A stretch of 64,000 bases of DNA. Origin: Myroides odoratimimus. GTDB lineage: Bacteria > Bacteroidota > Bacteroidia > Flavobacteriales > Flavobacteriaceae. The DNA lies in contig NZ_BCMQ01000003.1 of the NCBI RefSeq assembly GCF_001485415.1, positions 186,001-250,000 of the forward strand. The letters run 5' to 3'. The notes under the pieces are model-generated. The model did no database searches, had not been told where the DNA came from, and worked only from the letters and a program-made list of their open reading frames with translations. Of the stretch, positions 26,501-34,267 are shown piece by piece. Position numbers and translations under genes: made by a program. Within the stretch, counting starts at the first letter, position 1, and every line of letters starts with the position of its first letter.

Positions 26501-29313
26501 TTCAAGAACAAGAGTGGAATAAATCTAAACATCTTTGGTTCTTGCCTAAATGGCTTAAGCAGAGAAAAGTAAAGTCTTTCTTGAATGGATATTCTAAAGC
26601 AAAGATCAAATCAGAGCATGATGTTAATCTTCTGTTTAATCAATTAGATGACTTCAAGAGGTTAAAACTAAGCTGTGAGGACTCTAATTACAGGGATATT
26701 AATAGACTGTCTAAAATCTACTATACTAATGATAGATTAGACTTTGAAGCTATTTATACAGAAATAGAGAACCTAAGCGGACTTTCTAAACTGGCTCAAC
26801 AGCATGGTTATTATGGAATAGATAAATGGTTATTAGATTTTTATAGAAACCAAAATGTAAGAAGAGGAATCTCCGAGATTACGACATTCTTAAAGACATT
26901 TATGGTAAAATACCACGATGTTCAGGCATTCTCTTCGACAACACCTTTAAGTGATGAAGTTGACGGTATCTTAGCTAACCTTGATAAGTTAAGTGATTGG
27001 ATTAACTATAATGTCTATAGAGAAGAGGGAACTAAGCTTGAACTAGATTGGTTTATTGACTTATTAGAACAAGGTAGAATAGAAAAAGACAATCTAGAAG
27101 TAGAGCTAGAGCGAATATTGCACATCAATTTATTTATTAAAACAGTAAGTAACTCTTTTGCACTTAGTGGTTTTGATGCTAAGATATATGAGACTCTAAT
27201 CAAACAGTATCACGATATTCACAATGAGTATACCGAATTAAATAAGAGTCAATTAGTATTAAAATTAAGTAGTCGTATTCCGAGATCATTCTTTGACTCT
27301 ATTCAGAGTTCCGAATTAGGAATGCTAAAACGTGCTATTCGCAGTAGAGGACGAGGGTTGAGTTTGAGAAAACTATTCGATCAGATGCCTAATTTACTTT
27401 CTCGCTTAAAGCCGTGTATGCTGATGAGTCCTATTTCGGTAGCACAGTACTTTGATGTTAGTACAGAGCATTTCGACTTGGTTATTTTTGATGAGGCTTC
27501 TCAGTTACCTACAGCCGAGGCTATTAGTGCCTTAGCTAGAGCTAAGCAGGCTATTATCGTAGGAGATCCTAAGCAGATGCCTCCGACTAGTTTCTTTGCT
27601 TCTAATAAGGTAGATGAAGATAATTTAGAATTAGAAGATTTAGAAAGTATTCTAGATGATTGTTTGGCTCTGTCATTGCCGTCTAAGTATTTGTTAAGAC
27701 ACTATAGAAGTAAGCACGAGAGTTTGATATCGTTTAGTAATGCTAATTTCTATGACAATAAGTTATTGACTTTCCCGTCTAAGGATGACTTGGATAAGAA
27801 AGTAACTTTTGAATTTATAGAAGGGGGGATGTATGAGAAAGGAAAGTCTCGTACAAATAAAAAAGAAGCTATAGCTATCGTCGAATATATAAAACAGCAC
27901 TATAGTCAAATAAAACCTAAGTCTCTAGGTGTAGTGACTTTTAGTCAAACTCAACAGACCTTGATAGAAGATATGTTGTCGGATATGCTGATAAAGAATC
28001 CTGCTGTAGAGGAGAAAATGCTAGGAGCTTCAGAATCGCTTTTTATCAAAAACTTAGAGAATGTACAAGGAGATGAGCGTGATATTATATTGTTTTCTAT
28101 AGGGTATGGCCCTGATGAAGAAGGTAAGGTATCAATGAATTTCGGACCGTTAAATAGAGATGGAGGATGGAGACGTCTTAATGTAGCTGTGACTAGAGCG
28201 AGGTATGAGATGAAGATATTCTCTTCGCTTAGAGGGGATCAGATAGATCTTAGACGTACTAATGCAGAAGGAGTGAAGGGATTGAAGAATTTCTTAGACT
28301 TTGCAGAAAAAGGATATGTAAATATTGCTGAGAGTGAATCTGTTAAACAAAGTGATAAATTGATTCAATCCATTGCTACTTATCTTAAAGAGAATGGATT
28401 TGATGTTAAAACGAATATTGGTACTTCTAGTTATCGATTAGATATAGGTGTCGTTGATAAGAATAATCCGAATGAGTATGTAATGGGAATCCTAGTAGAT
28501 GGATTAAATTACTACAACGCAAAAACAACCAATGATAGAGAATTATTAATTCCTGGTGTATTAAAAGGACTTGGATGGAATATATACCGCATATGGACGA
28601 TTGATTGGTTTAAGAATAAGGAGTTAATTCTACAAGATTTACAAGCTAAGATAGATGAGACCTATCAGAAGGCTGAAGAAGTGGAGATGGAGACAGGATC
28701 AAGTGATTTTATTAGCAAACATTTAATCGAAGTGACTGATAAGGCGGCTGTATCTAGACAAAGGCCTTATGAATCTGCTAACTTTAATGCTATAGCGGAT
28801 GGTAACTCTGAGACAATATACCTTCAAAACAATAGAAATCTAGTACAGAATCAATTGTATCAAATTATTCAGACGGAAGGACCTATTAGTCAGAACTACT
28901 TGTTAAAAAAAATGATGACTATATGGAATATTTCTCGTACTGGTACGAAGTTGCAGGCATATTTAGTCGAATTGATTAATGAGATTCCTAATTGTACTAG
29001 TGTGCTCTCTTATCAAGAGTTTTATTGGAATGAAGATCTTTATAAAAGAGGGTTGACTCATTATAGAGAAAATACTATAGAAAAGAGAAATATAGAAGAC
29101 ATCTGTCCTGAGGAGATAGAGGTAGCGATAATAGAGTTACTAGAAACTAACTTTAGTGTGCCACATGAAGATTTAACTAAAGCTATCGGAAGAGTTTTTG
29201 ATTTTACTAAATTAGGAAGTCAGATGGATCAAGTGATTCAACATGTGATTCAGAAGATGATGGTAGAGGACAAAATTATTAATCAATTTGGCAAAATAAT
29301 ATTAAAAGAATAA
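23593..29313 (+). CDS. Transglutaminase-like/DUF4011 - SF1 helicase - Vsr-like nuclease - DUF3320 protein
   Basis: 1,906-residue multidomain protein. Numbering from ATG 23593: a transglutaminase-like region with FGNCMD (Cys220) and GHIFVGVW (His246); the DUF4011 signature WERKLLDLSLRNNLL from 382; Walker A GPPGTGKSQ from 687; a long helical insert; Walker B VIFDEASQLP with Asp-Glu at about 1300; helicase motifs QGDERD and NVAVTRAR near 1530; a restriction-endonuclease-like domain (YRLDIGV, Asp1617; ILVDG; LGWNIYRIWTIDW near 1664); and a DUF3320-like winged-helix tail from about 1750. This order is known from large helicases, and a related DUF4011-helicase-Vsr protein (Hhe) has been reported as a single-gene anti-phage system. 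Activity here is inferred. The gene stands alone between glnN and bcp. The frame is open 11 codons further upstream; I chose the second ATG because a weak TAttTTGG box overlaps the first. Confidence 0.85.
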   Translation: MEQNTSIKLSVQKYSYFNYTFCIQKYHFIQRILIDNLEESYEGVKVHISSQLGFFEDNVVPIERLESNTAYTITKFDFKYNLHFIRNVVEKDIDTVQIALKLDDEVLAETFFQIEVLPIDYFGGVELFPQLLASYILPNHDAIYPIKSNAVRILEKNKLVPSFEGYQSGSRERVLQMVSAIYRSIQSMDLVYSALPPSYERTGQRIRLLDQVIETKFGNCMDITLLFAACLEAIDLNPILILTRGHIFVGVWLVDDRFDSMVNYDQTAITKRAATSISELIVIESTMVCKGATFTLKEAMASAETQLLQASDFILSIDVKTARINNVLPLPVYRKSSGEFIENHDFEISRKKDSIDKRFAQSNAFSDLELGEGTVLSKQRIWERKLLDLSLRNNLLNTRFTKSILQLIDVNVSDLEDSLAEGKAYTIQGSSQQEILNKYNLYYPPLHSSEELFEVVNSEFKNNRLYSYYNEYDLDNILVNLYRNSKLAEEENGKSTLYLGIGLLKWYEPKSEKTVRYAPILLVPVELNRRSINSKFVLRGRDEETMINITLLEYLRQEFKLDMTALEDLPMDDLGVDVPKVLALVRKTIIDLKGWDVLDQIILGTFSFNKLILWQDISKYADEIQKSSIVNSLLNGSLSESIEVLDSNDDELEQLTSSELTLPISTDNSQLEAVRNAHANKSFVLHGPPGTGKSQTITNIIADALANGKKVLFVAAKKAALDVVHHRLEKIGLGPFCLELHSNKTRKSDVLAQFEATLEVPKYKGNYDFKEASNRIDQRKAELRKYITQLHQRFSIGWSLYDTIAYLELNHVAVNSDLLVDIDLNEITQSTYTSWKDWIVQFASICQRIESPLSHPLRSLTIKEHKYDIQSTVKTVLSDYKYTAREYEQISAEFNFKLLSDKRIDANSLQTMFELLAKSNLSYELIDLYFDANQFSLLHKWMELHQKCIRIEDSITQQFNKKILEVDLSLQEQEWNKSKHLWFLPKWLKQRKVKSFLNGYSKAKIKSEHDVNLLFNQLDDFKRLKLSCEDSNYRDINRLSKIYYTNDRLDFEAIYTEIENLSGLSKLAQQHGYYGIDKWLLDFYRNQNVRRGISEITTFLKTFMVKYHDVQAFSSTTPLSDEVDGILANLDKLSDWINYNVYREEGTKLELDWFIDLLEQGRIEKDNLEVELERILHINLFIKTVSNSFALSGFDAKIYETLIKQYHDIHNEYTELNKSQLVLKLSSRIPRSFFDSIQSSELGMLKRAIRSRGRGLSLRKLFDQMPNLLSRLKPCMLMSPISVAQYFDVSTEHFDLVIFDEASQLPTAEAISALARAKQAIIVGDPKQMPPTSFFASNKVDEDNLELEDLESILDDCLALSLPSKYLLRHYRSKHESLISFSNANFYDNKLLTFPSKDDLDKKVTFEFIEGGMYEKGKSRTNKKEAIAIVEYIKQHYSQIKPKSLGVVTFSQTQQTLIEDMLSDMLIKNPAVEEKMLGASESLFIKNLENVQGDERDIILFSIGYGPDEEGKVSMNFGPLNRDGGWRRLNVAVTRARYEMKIFSSLRGDQIDLRRTNAEGVKGLKNFLDFAEKGYVNIAESESVKQSDKLIQSIATYLKENGFDVKTNIGTSSYRLDIGVVDKNNPNEYVMGILVDGLNYYNAKTTNDRELLIPGVLKGLGWNIYRIWTIDWFKNKELILQDLQAKIDETYQKAEEVEMETGSSDFISKHLIEVTDKAAVSRQRPYESANFNAIADGNSETIYLQNNRNLVQNQLYQIIQTEGPISQNYLLKKMMTIWNISRTGTKLQAYLVELINEIPNCTSVLSYQEFYWNEDLYKRGLTHYRENTIEKRNIEDICPEEIEVAIIELLETNFSVPHEDLTKAIGRVFDFTKLGSQMDQVIQHVIQKMMVEDKIINQFGKIILKE

Positions 29314-29345
29314 TCACATGATAGAGAGAGTTTATAGGATATGCC

Positions 29346-29376
29346 TTGATAGTTCTTATAAATTCTCCTATTTTTA
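29346..29376 (+). promoter_or_regulatory. Promoter for bcp
   Basis: TTG at 29346-29348, a 20-bp spacer and TAttTTTA at 29369-29376. The ATG follows 26 bp downstream. Confidence 0.6.
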
Positions 29377-29401
29377 CGTAATCAATTAAATTAGGAAGAA
29401 G

Positions 29402-29860
29402 ATGAAGACATTAGAAGTAGGGCAAAAAGCTCCAGTGTTTAAAGCATTAGACCAATCAGGAAAAGTACATCAGTTAAGTGATTATAAAGGAAAGAAATTA
29501 GTAGTATTCTTCTACCCAAAAGCAAGTACACCAGGATGTACTTGGGAAGCTTGTAACTTGCGTGACAATTACGCAGAGTTAAAAGCAAAGGGATTTGAAT
29601 TACTAGGTGTTAGTGCTGACTCAGCTGCTAAACAACAGAAATTTATTGAGAAGAATAACTTGCCATTTCCATTACTGGCTGATGAAGAGAAAGAAGTATT
29701 AAATGCTTTCGGTGTATGGGGACCTAAGAAATTTATGGGACGCACGTATGACGGTATTCATAGAATGACGTTTGTGATTAATGAAGAGGGAGTTATATCT
29801 GATGTGATTAGTAAAGTGAAAACTAAAGATCACGCTGCTCAGATTCTAGAGACAGTATAA
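29402..29860 (+). CDS. bcp: Thioredoxin-dependent peroxiredoxin Bcp
   Basis: 152-residue thiol peroxidase of the BCP/PrxQ class, which reduces hydrogen peroxide and lipid hydroperoxides with thioredoxin. FYPKASTPGCTWEAC holds the peroxidatic Cys46 and the resolving Cys51, five residues apart as in atypical two-Cys members. The usual GVSADS and FPLLADEEKEV segments follow. It has its own promoter and an excellent terminator. Confidence 0.95.
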   Translation: MKTLEVGQKAPVFKALDQSGKVHQLSDYKGKKLVVFFYPKASTPGCTWEACNLRDNYAELKAKGFELLGVSADSAAKQQKFIEKNNLPFPLLADEEKEVLNAFGVWGPKKFMGRTYDGIHRMTFVINEEGVISDVISKVKTKDHAAQILETV

Positions 29861-29880
29861 GTTTTTAAAAGAAATTATAA

Positions 29881-29919
29881 AAAAGACAGTATCTAATCGG
29901 TTAGATACTGTCTTTTTTT
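29881..29919 (+). terminator. Intrinsic terminator after bcp
   Basis: Perfect 16-bp stem AAAAGACAGTATCTAA / TTAGATACTGTCTTTT around TCGG (29881-29916), then T. Confidence 0.93.
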
Positions 29920-30029
29920 CGTTTTCGACTTAGAATACCATGTGATAGTATCTCCCTTTTTTCAGCTAATCTATGAGCAATCTAGGGTGTATTCTAAGGT
30001 GAAGTAATACAACTTTCAATAAATTGTAT

Positions 30030-30037
30030 TACGTTTG
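30030..30037 (+). promoter_or_regulatory. TAcgTTTG promoter box for the DUF2157 operon
   Basis: Perfect TAnnTTTG box, 18 bp before the DUF2157 start codon. No TTG lies at the expected distance upstream. Confidence 0.5.
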
Positions 30038-30055
30038 AGAAAATAAAAAAGAAGC

Positions 30056-31036
30056 ATGAAAGAAAAGATTGATAAGGGAGATTTATATCTTCTAAAAGAG
30101 CATAGCTCACTCTCAGATTCTCAGTTAGGAGAATTGTTAGAGCAGAAGAGTTATGCTAATATCACAGATTGGCAGAAGTTTGTCAAGTATTTGACACTAG
30201 CCTTAGGAGCAGGGTTTTTACTGTCAGGTATAGTATTTTTCTTTGCATACAATTGGGCAGATCTACATAAAAACATCAAGTTTTTACTTGTATTCATTCT
30301 TTTAACTATCAGTGTTATAGGAGCCGTGTACCCTAAATTGAATACTGTGGTAAGACAAGTTAGTTTGTTAAGTGCGAGTATATTAGTGGGGGTGTTATTC
30401 GCTGTATATGGTCAAGTGTATCAGACAGGAGCTAATGCTTACGATCTCTTCTTTATGTGGGTATTAGCTATTACACTATGGACAGTATTGAGCAGATTCT
30501 CTCCTCAGTGGTTATTTTATGCTGTACTAGCTAACACAACTTTGATTCTTTATTTCTTACAAGTAACGAGTGATGATCTATTGTTCTATAGTGGATTATT
30601 TCTTTTACTATTGAATGTAGTATTATATTTAACACCTATATATTTAGCCAAAAAAACGAATTATAAATTGGATAGATATTATACGGGACTACTTTCTTTA
30701 GCCTGTTTTTCAGTTGCAACTAGTGGTATTATTACTTTTATTTTTGTAAGTACAGACCGCTATATTAAAGCTGATTTAAGAGGGTTATATATGCTAGTAA
30801 TAGCTTCTATCGCTTGGTTTATTGGAAGTTTCTTATGGAGTAGAAAAGCTAAGGATTTATTGTTGTATAGTTATTTTTTACTTTCTGTATTTGCTATTGT
30901 ATTTGCTTTAATTATCAAGATTGCTGATATCAATGAGGCTTCGTTATTATTATATGCATTATACTGTATAGGAGGAACTTTTGGAATTGTGAAGTTGATT
31001 ATAAACCAGAAAAAAGTGTGGAGCAATGAACAGTAA
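30056..31036 (+). CDS. DUF2157 domain-containing membrane protein
   Basis: 326 residues. A short cytoplasmic helical head (SLSDSQLGELLEQKSY, then DWQKFVKYL) precedes about ten transmembrane helices, the first of which is preceded by the FFFAYNWADLHK signature of DUF2157. Function unknown. It is the first gene of a three-gene operon with DUF4401 and GDYXXLXY proteins, a conserved trio in many bacteria, so the three probably form one membrane complex. Its last 11 bases overlap the start of the next gene, suggesting translational coupling. Confidence 0.85.
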   Translation: MKEKIDKGDLYLLKEHSSLSDSQLGELLEQKSYANITDWQKFVKYLTLALGAGFLLSGIVFFFAYNWADLHKNIKFLLVFILLTISVIGAVYPKLNTVVRQVSLLSASILVGVLFAVYGQVYQTGANAYDLFFMWVLAITLWTVLSRFSPQWLFYAVLANTTLILYFLQVTSDDLLFYSGLFLLLLNVVLYLTPIYLAKKTNYKLDRYYTGLLSLACFSVATSGIITFIFVSTDRYIKADLRGLYMLVIASIAWFIGSFLWSRKAKDLLLYSYFLLSVFAIVFALIIKIADINEASLLLYALYCIGGTFGIVKLIINQKKVWSNEQ

Positions 31037-32096
31037 TCAATTTAAAGATATAGTTACTTCTTTAATCCAAAAAGGAGTAGAAGTAGAGCAAGATGCCCTA
31101 CAAGTGGCACAAAGCAAATTAGCGCTTAAGTCAATTATAATTAGAGTAATATCAGTAATAGGAAGTCTTATAGGTTTAGGACTATTTATGGGGTTTATTG
31201 CTTTGATATCGAGTGATTTGTTTTCTAATAATACCTTTTTAAGTATTATGGGATTACTGTTTTTAGTAGGCTCATTTGCATTGAATAGAAGTAAAGACAG
31301 CGCTGTAACAGATAGTATTGCTGTTTCTTTATTTATTATAGGATATGCTTTTTTAGTCTTTGGACTAGCAGAAGCTACAGATTTAGCAGGTCTGATTATG
31401 TTAATTACTGGCGGAATCACATTGCTACTTTATAATAATCAGATTATAGCATTTTTGAGTAGCTTATGTGTATTAGTCTCTATTCACGTAATATTATTTC
31501 AATTAGAAATAGAAACTTTCTATCATATTTATTTAGCTATTGTACTATTGTTCACTGTTTATTTATTTTGGCAAGAACAAGGATTAAGAACAATAAATAA
31601 ACTGATAAGAGATAGATATTTAGCTGTTTTTACTGCTTCTTTTTGCTATACACTTGTAATGGGGATTATTGCTTCTACTATGAAGTATGGTTATTATTAT
31701 TTTAGTGAATATAGAGGAGTTCACCTTTTTTTAGTTATTACCATATTAGCCCTAGTAGTAGCAACGGTTTATTTAGTACTAAATAAAATGAAAGTAACTC
31801 AAGTCAGCATTAAAGTGATGGCTTATGGCTTAGTCCTTATCTTTAATGTACTAGTAGCATTTAATTATCCAGCATTTGGTATTGCATTTTTATTGATGCT
31901 TTGGAGCTTTAAAAGGCAATATAAAGTAGGTTTTGCTTTAAGTATTGCAACTCTAATTTGGGCAATGGGCATGTTTTATTATGACTTAGGCATCTCTTTA
32001 TTAGAGAAATCTCTATCTATGATGGGCATAGGAGTGTTATTCTTAGGTATCTATTATTTAATTCAAAAAGGTGAGGGACAGACAAATGAAAAATAA
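31026..32096 (+). CDS. DUF4401 domain-containing membrane protein
   Basis: 356 residues, about ten predicted transmembrane helices after a 35-residue cytoplasmic helix. The late segment FNYPAFGIAFLLMLWSFKRQ and the terminal YYDLGISLLEKSLSMMGIG fit DUF4401. Function unknown. It overlaps both the upstream DUF2157 gene and the downstream GDYXXLXY gene by 11 bp each, a pattern that implies coupled translation and fixed stoichiometry. No enzyme motif is visible. Confidence 0.83.
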   Translation: MNSNQFKDIVTSLIQKGVEVEQDALQVAQSKLALKSIIIRVISVIGSLIGLGLFMGFIALISSDLFSNNTFLSIMGLLFLVGSFALNRSKDSAVTDSIAVSLFIIGYAFLVFGLAEATDLAGLIMLITGGITLLLYNNQIIAFLSSLCVLVSIHVILFQLEIETFYHIYLAIVLLFTVYLFWQEQGLRTINKLIRDRYLAVFTASFCYTLVMGIIASTMKYGYYYFSEYRGVHLFLVITILALVVATVYLVLNKMKVTQVSIKVMAYGLVLIFNVLVAFNYPAFGIAFLLMLWSFKRQYKVGFALSIATLIWAMGMFYYDLGISLLEKSLSMMGIGVLFLGIYYLIQKGEGQTNEK

Positions 32097-32694
32097 GAAG
32101 AACATAATTATCCTAGTTGTATTTGTACTTATTGGTATCTTCTTTGTAAAAGCAGTATTACAAAAGGAAAAGACAATAAAAGAGGGGCAATTCGTATTGC
32201 TAGAATTAGCTCCTGTAGATCCTAGATCCTTAATGCAAGGAGATTATATGAGTCTTAACTATGCGATATCAACTAGAACAAGTACTTTTGATCAAAGTAT
32301 TCTAGATTCAATAACACCTGTTAGTGAGAATGAGATTCTTACAACTACAGAAGAAGAACTATCAGCTAGAGCTGTGAACGATATTGAGGAGGCTGTAGAA
32401 AAGAGCAAATTGAATAAGCGTGGATATGTCTTACTGTCTTTAGATAAGGATAATGTAGGGAGTCTGGTGAAGATGGTCAATGAATTGGGAGAGAAGAAAG
32501 CTAATCAAGTTTACATCAAATACTTTAACTATGAAGGCTGGAGATTTAATATTGGGGCAGAGAGTTTCTTCTTTCAAGAGGGGGATGCAGAGAAGTATGA
32601 ACAAGCTAAATATGGTGGACTACGCGTAGATGAAGACGGGAATAGCGTTTTGGTAGGGATGTACGATAAAGACCGCAAATTAATTGGGAATTAG
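32086..32694 (+). CDS. GDYXXLXY domain-containing protein
   Basis: 202 residues: one N-terminal transmembrane helix (about 6-24) and a periplasmic domain carrying the name-giving motif GDYMSLNY (52-59), preceded by LAPVDPRSLMQ. The start is ATG 32086, which gives a proper positive-inside membrane anchor. An in-frame GTG at 32071 adds five residues and is less likely. It is the third member of the DUF2157-DUF4401-GDYXXLXY operon. The family has no known activity. A bidirectional terminator separates it from the convergent methyltransferase. Confidence 0.85.
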   Translation: MKNKKNIIILVVFVLIGIFFVKAVLQKEKTIKEGQFVLLELAPVDPRSLMQGDYMSLNYAISTRTSTFDQSILDSITPVSENEILTTTEEELSARAVNDIEEAVEKSKLNKRGYVLLSLDKDNVGSLVKMVNELGEKKANQVYIKYFNYEGWRFNIGAESFFFQEGDAEKYEQAKYGGLRVDEDGNSVLVGMYDKDRKLIGN

Positions 32695-32735
32695 GAATTT
32701 AAAATTAAGAATTATTTGCCTACGGCATTTAGTAT

Positions 32736-32781
32736 AAACAAACAGGGAGTTTATCCTGATGATAACCTCCCTGTTTGTTTT
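32736..32781. terminator. Bidirectional terminator between convergent genes
   Basis: AAACAAACAGGGAG (32736-32749) pairs with CTCCCTGTTTGTTT (32767-32780), with a further TTATC/GATAA pairing inside. The stem ends are A/T-rich on both sides, so it can serve both the GDYXXLXY operon and the minus-strand methyltransferase. Confidence 0.85.
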
Positions 32782-32783
32782 AC

Positions 32784-33548
32784 CTATTTCGCTTCGAAAG
32801 TTAGCGTATGTGTTTCTTCTGAAATTTCTTCTAAATAATTGTAATTACTACTGATGGTAATCTCAGTAAAACCAACAGCTCTTAAGGCTAGTTTAAATTC
32901 TTTTACTCCCCAAAAGCGAAGGGAGAACAAATCTATTTCAGAGTTAACTAATCCTTTCTCATTATCCCAATGCTCATACCTCAATTGAGATATAGTAGTC
33001 TGCTTAAGATAAGATGTTTCTACTCTAGATTCTGTTAGTGTAAGCATTCCATTTTCTACATTCCACTGTCTAGCTAGCATAGGAGCTTCTGCTAATGCAG
33101 ATAAAGGAGATAAGTCTATTATTAATCGGCCACCTTCTTTTAGAGCTGATTTAAAGCGTCTTAATACCTCAATAGCTTCATCAGTATCCGTTATAAGCTG
33201 AAATGACCCTGCAGGGATTATAATTGCTTCATAAGAGGTAGTAGAGGTGAAGGTATTAAACATTTCTTGTCTAAAGATACCATTGAGACCTCTTTGTTTA
33301 CATTCTTGCTCACAGTAAGAAAGCATTGCTGCAGAAGCGTCAAACCCTTCTATTTTTAATCCTTTTTCTAATAGAGGGATTAGTATTCTTCCATTTCCAG
33401 ATGCAGGTTCTAGGATTACTCCTTCTGTGTTTTTTAATCTTTCACTATAGTATTCTACATCTCCAAAGGATCTTCCAATAGGTTTATCGATATGATACAC
33501 CCATGAAGCTAGTGATCCATATCTATTTGTTAATTCTTTATTACTCAT
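32784..33548 (-). CDS. Class I SAM-dependent methyltransferase
   Basis: 254 residues. The SAM-binding motif I is VILEPASGNGRILIPLL (Glu47 to about 60), followed by IEGFDASAAML (acidic end of strand 2), AIIIPAGSFQLI (motif at strand 4) and LKEGGRLIIDLSPL (motif after strand 5). It is similar to small-molecule methyltransferases of the Methyltransf_25 type; the substrate is not evident. A TAtgTTTA box on the minus strand at 33569-33576 lies about 20 bp upstream of the ATG. Downstream it converges on the GDYXXLXY operon. Confidence 0.85.
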   Translation of the reverse strand: MSNKELTNRYGSLASWVYHIDKPIGRSFGDVEYYSERLKNTEGVILEPASGNGRILIPLLEKGLKIEGFDASAAMLSYCEQECKQRGLNGIFRQEMFNTFTSTTSYEAIIIPAGSFQLITDTDEAIEVLRRFKSALKEGGRLIIDLSPLSALAEAPMLARQWNVENGMLTLTESRVETSYLKQTTISQLRYEHWDNEKGLVNSEIDLFSLRFWGVKEFKLALRAVGFTEITISSNYNYLEEISEETHTLTFEAK

Positions 33549-33844
33549 ATTTTTTGATTATAGGACTGTAAACATAGAATAAAAAAAACTTTTAATCTGA
33601 TTTTGATTAAAGAAAAGACAGTTTTGTTCTGACCTGCTAGAGGATTGCTTGAGGGGTTCTTGCACCTTTCTTCGAGAAAACCACCTTCTAGGCAAGCAAA
33701 GTGCTAGAAAACTGCAAGGAATCCCCTAGAAAGTGCAAGCTACGTACAGGTACTTACATCATTCTAAAACAACATTATTATACAATTAGGTATAAGACCT
33801 TTTTAGTCAAACAGCCTTTTTTAATAAAAATATCGTTCAAATAA

Positions 33845-33875
33845 TTGTTTAAAACTAAAAGTAGATATACATTTG
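33845..33875 (+). promoter_or_regulatory. Strong promoter driving a long leader of the ABC-F gene
   Basis: TTG at 33845-33847, a 20-bp spacer and a perfect TAcaTTTG at 33868-33875. The nearest downstream gene is the ABC-F ATPase, so the message would carry about 385 nt of untranslated leader. Confidence 0.65.
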
Positions 33876-33902
33876 CATCAGTATTAACGAATAATAGTCT
33901 AA

Positions 33903-33979
33903 ATGTACACAACTAAGTAAAGATTGGTTATATATAACCAATAGATAAAAGGACAAACTTCAGTCCGACGAGTGGTTAT
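33903..33979 (+). promoter_or_regulatory. Possible attenuator in the ABC-F leader
   Basis: A five-codon reading frame (ATG at 33903, stop TAA at 33918-33920) is followed at once by TTGGTTATATATAACCAA (33924-33941), a perfect palindrome. Its right arm (ATAACCA, 33934-33940) can instead pair with TGGTTAT at 33973-33979. A short leader frame followed by mutually exclusive hairpins is the architecture of ribosome-stalling attenuators that control antibiotic-resistance ABC-F genes. No U-run terminator follows, so control of translation is more likely than of termination. All functional statements are inference. Confidence 0.4.
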
Positions 33980-34095
33980 CATCTTTATAAATTGACAACA
34001 GTCTTGTGTTGTCATAATACTTAGTATCGTGTAAATACATATTTTTTGACCGTGAGGAGTGGTGTACGGGCCACGTATGGATTATTCACAGCAGT

Positions 34096-34255
34096 AAACC
34101 AAGAATCAGCCTCAGCCAAATACTATAAAGCAGTTCTACTTCATAGCTCTTTCATTAGTTCTAAAACCATACTACAGTATGATTGTATCGCTAATTCAGA
34201 CCTATTTTGTATACTTACTTTTCGTTTATTGGTCTATTACTTATTCTGGGTTAAA
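34096..34255 (+). repeat. 160-bp structured element, copy 1 (upstream of ABC-F)
   Basis: Aligns without gaps to 56857-57016; my hand count gives about three quarters identity. The ends form a basal stem (34097-34109 with 34240-34252, AACCAAGAATcAG against its partner near CTTATTCTGGGTT). A conserved hairpin CATACTACAGTATG lies near the centre. It ends 12 bp before the ABC-F start codon, in the same orientation relative to the gene as the second copy. It could be a mobile MITE/REP-like sequence or a cis-acting RNA. Confidence 0.65.
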
Positions 34256-34267
34256 TTTTAAAAGACT

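Larger units (their letters stand above)
33549..34095. other. Intergenic region: palindromic element and start of the ABC-F leader
   Basis: No protein gene is supported. Copy 2 of the TTCTTCG palindromic element spans about 33630-33742, with CTTGCAC/GTGCAAG outer arms and several CTAG-centred repeats. The ABC-F promoter is at 33845-33875, and its transcript should start near 33882. The leader then holds a five-codon frame (MYTTK, 33903-33920), a perfect 18-bp palindrome (33924-33941) and a hairpin TGACAAC/GTTGTCA (33993-33999/34008-34014). Confidence 0.6.

Noticed and set aside
34046..34261. 71-codon frame upstream of the ABC-F gene
   Set aside because: It lies in the structured 160-bp element and is not conserved in frame in the second copy of that element.
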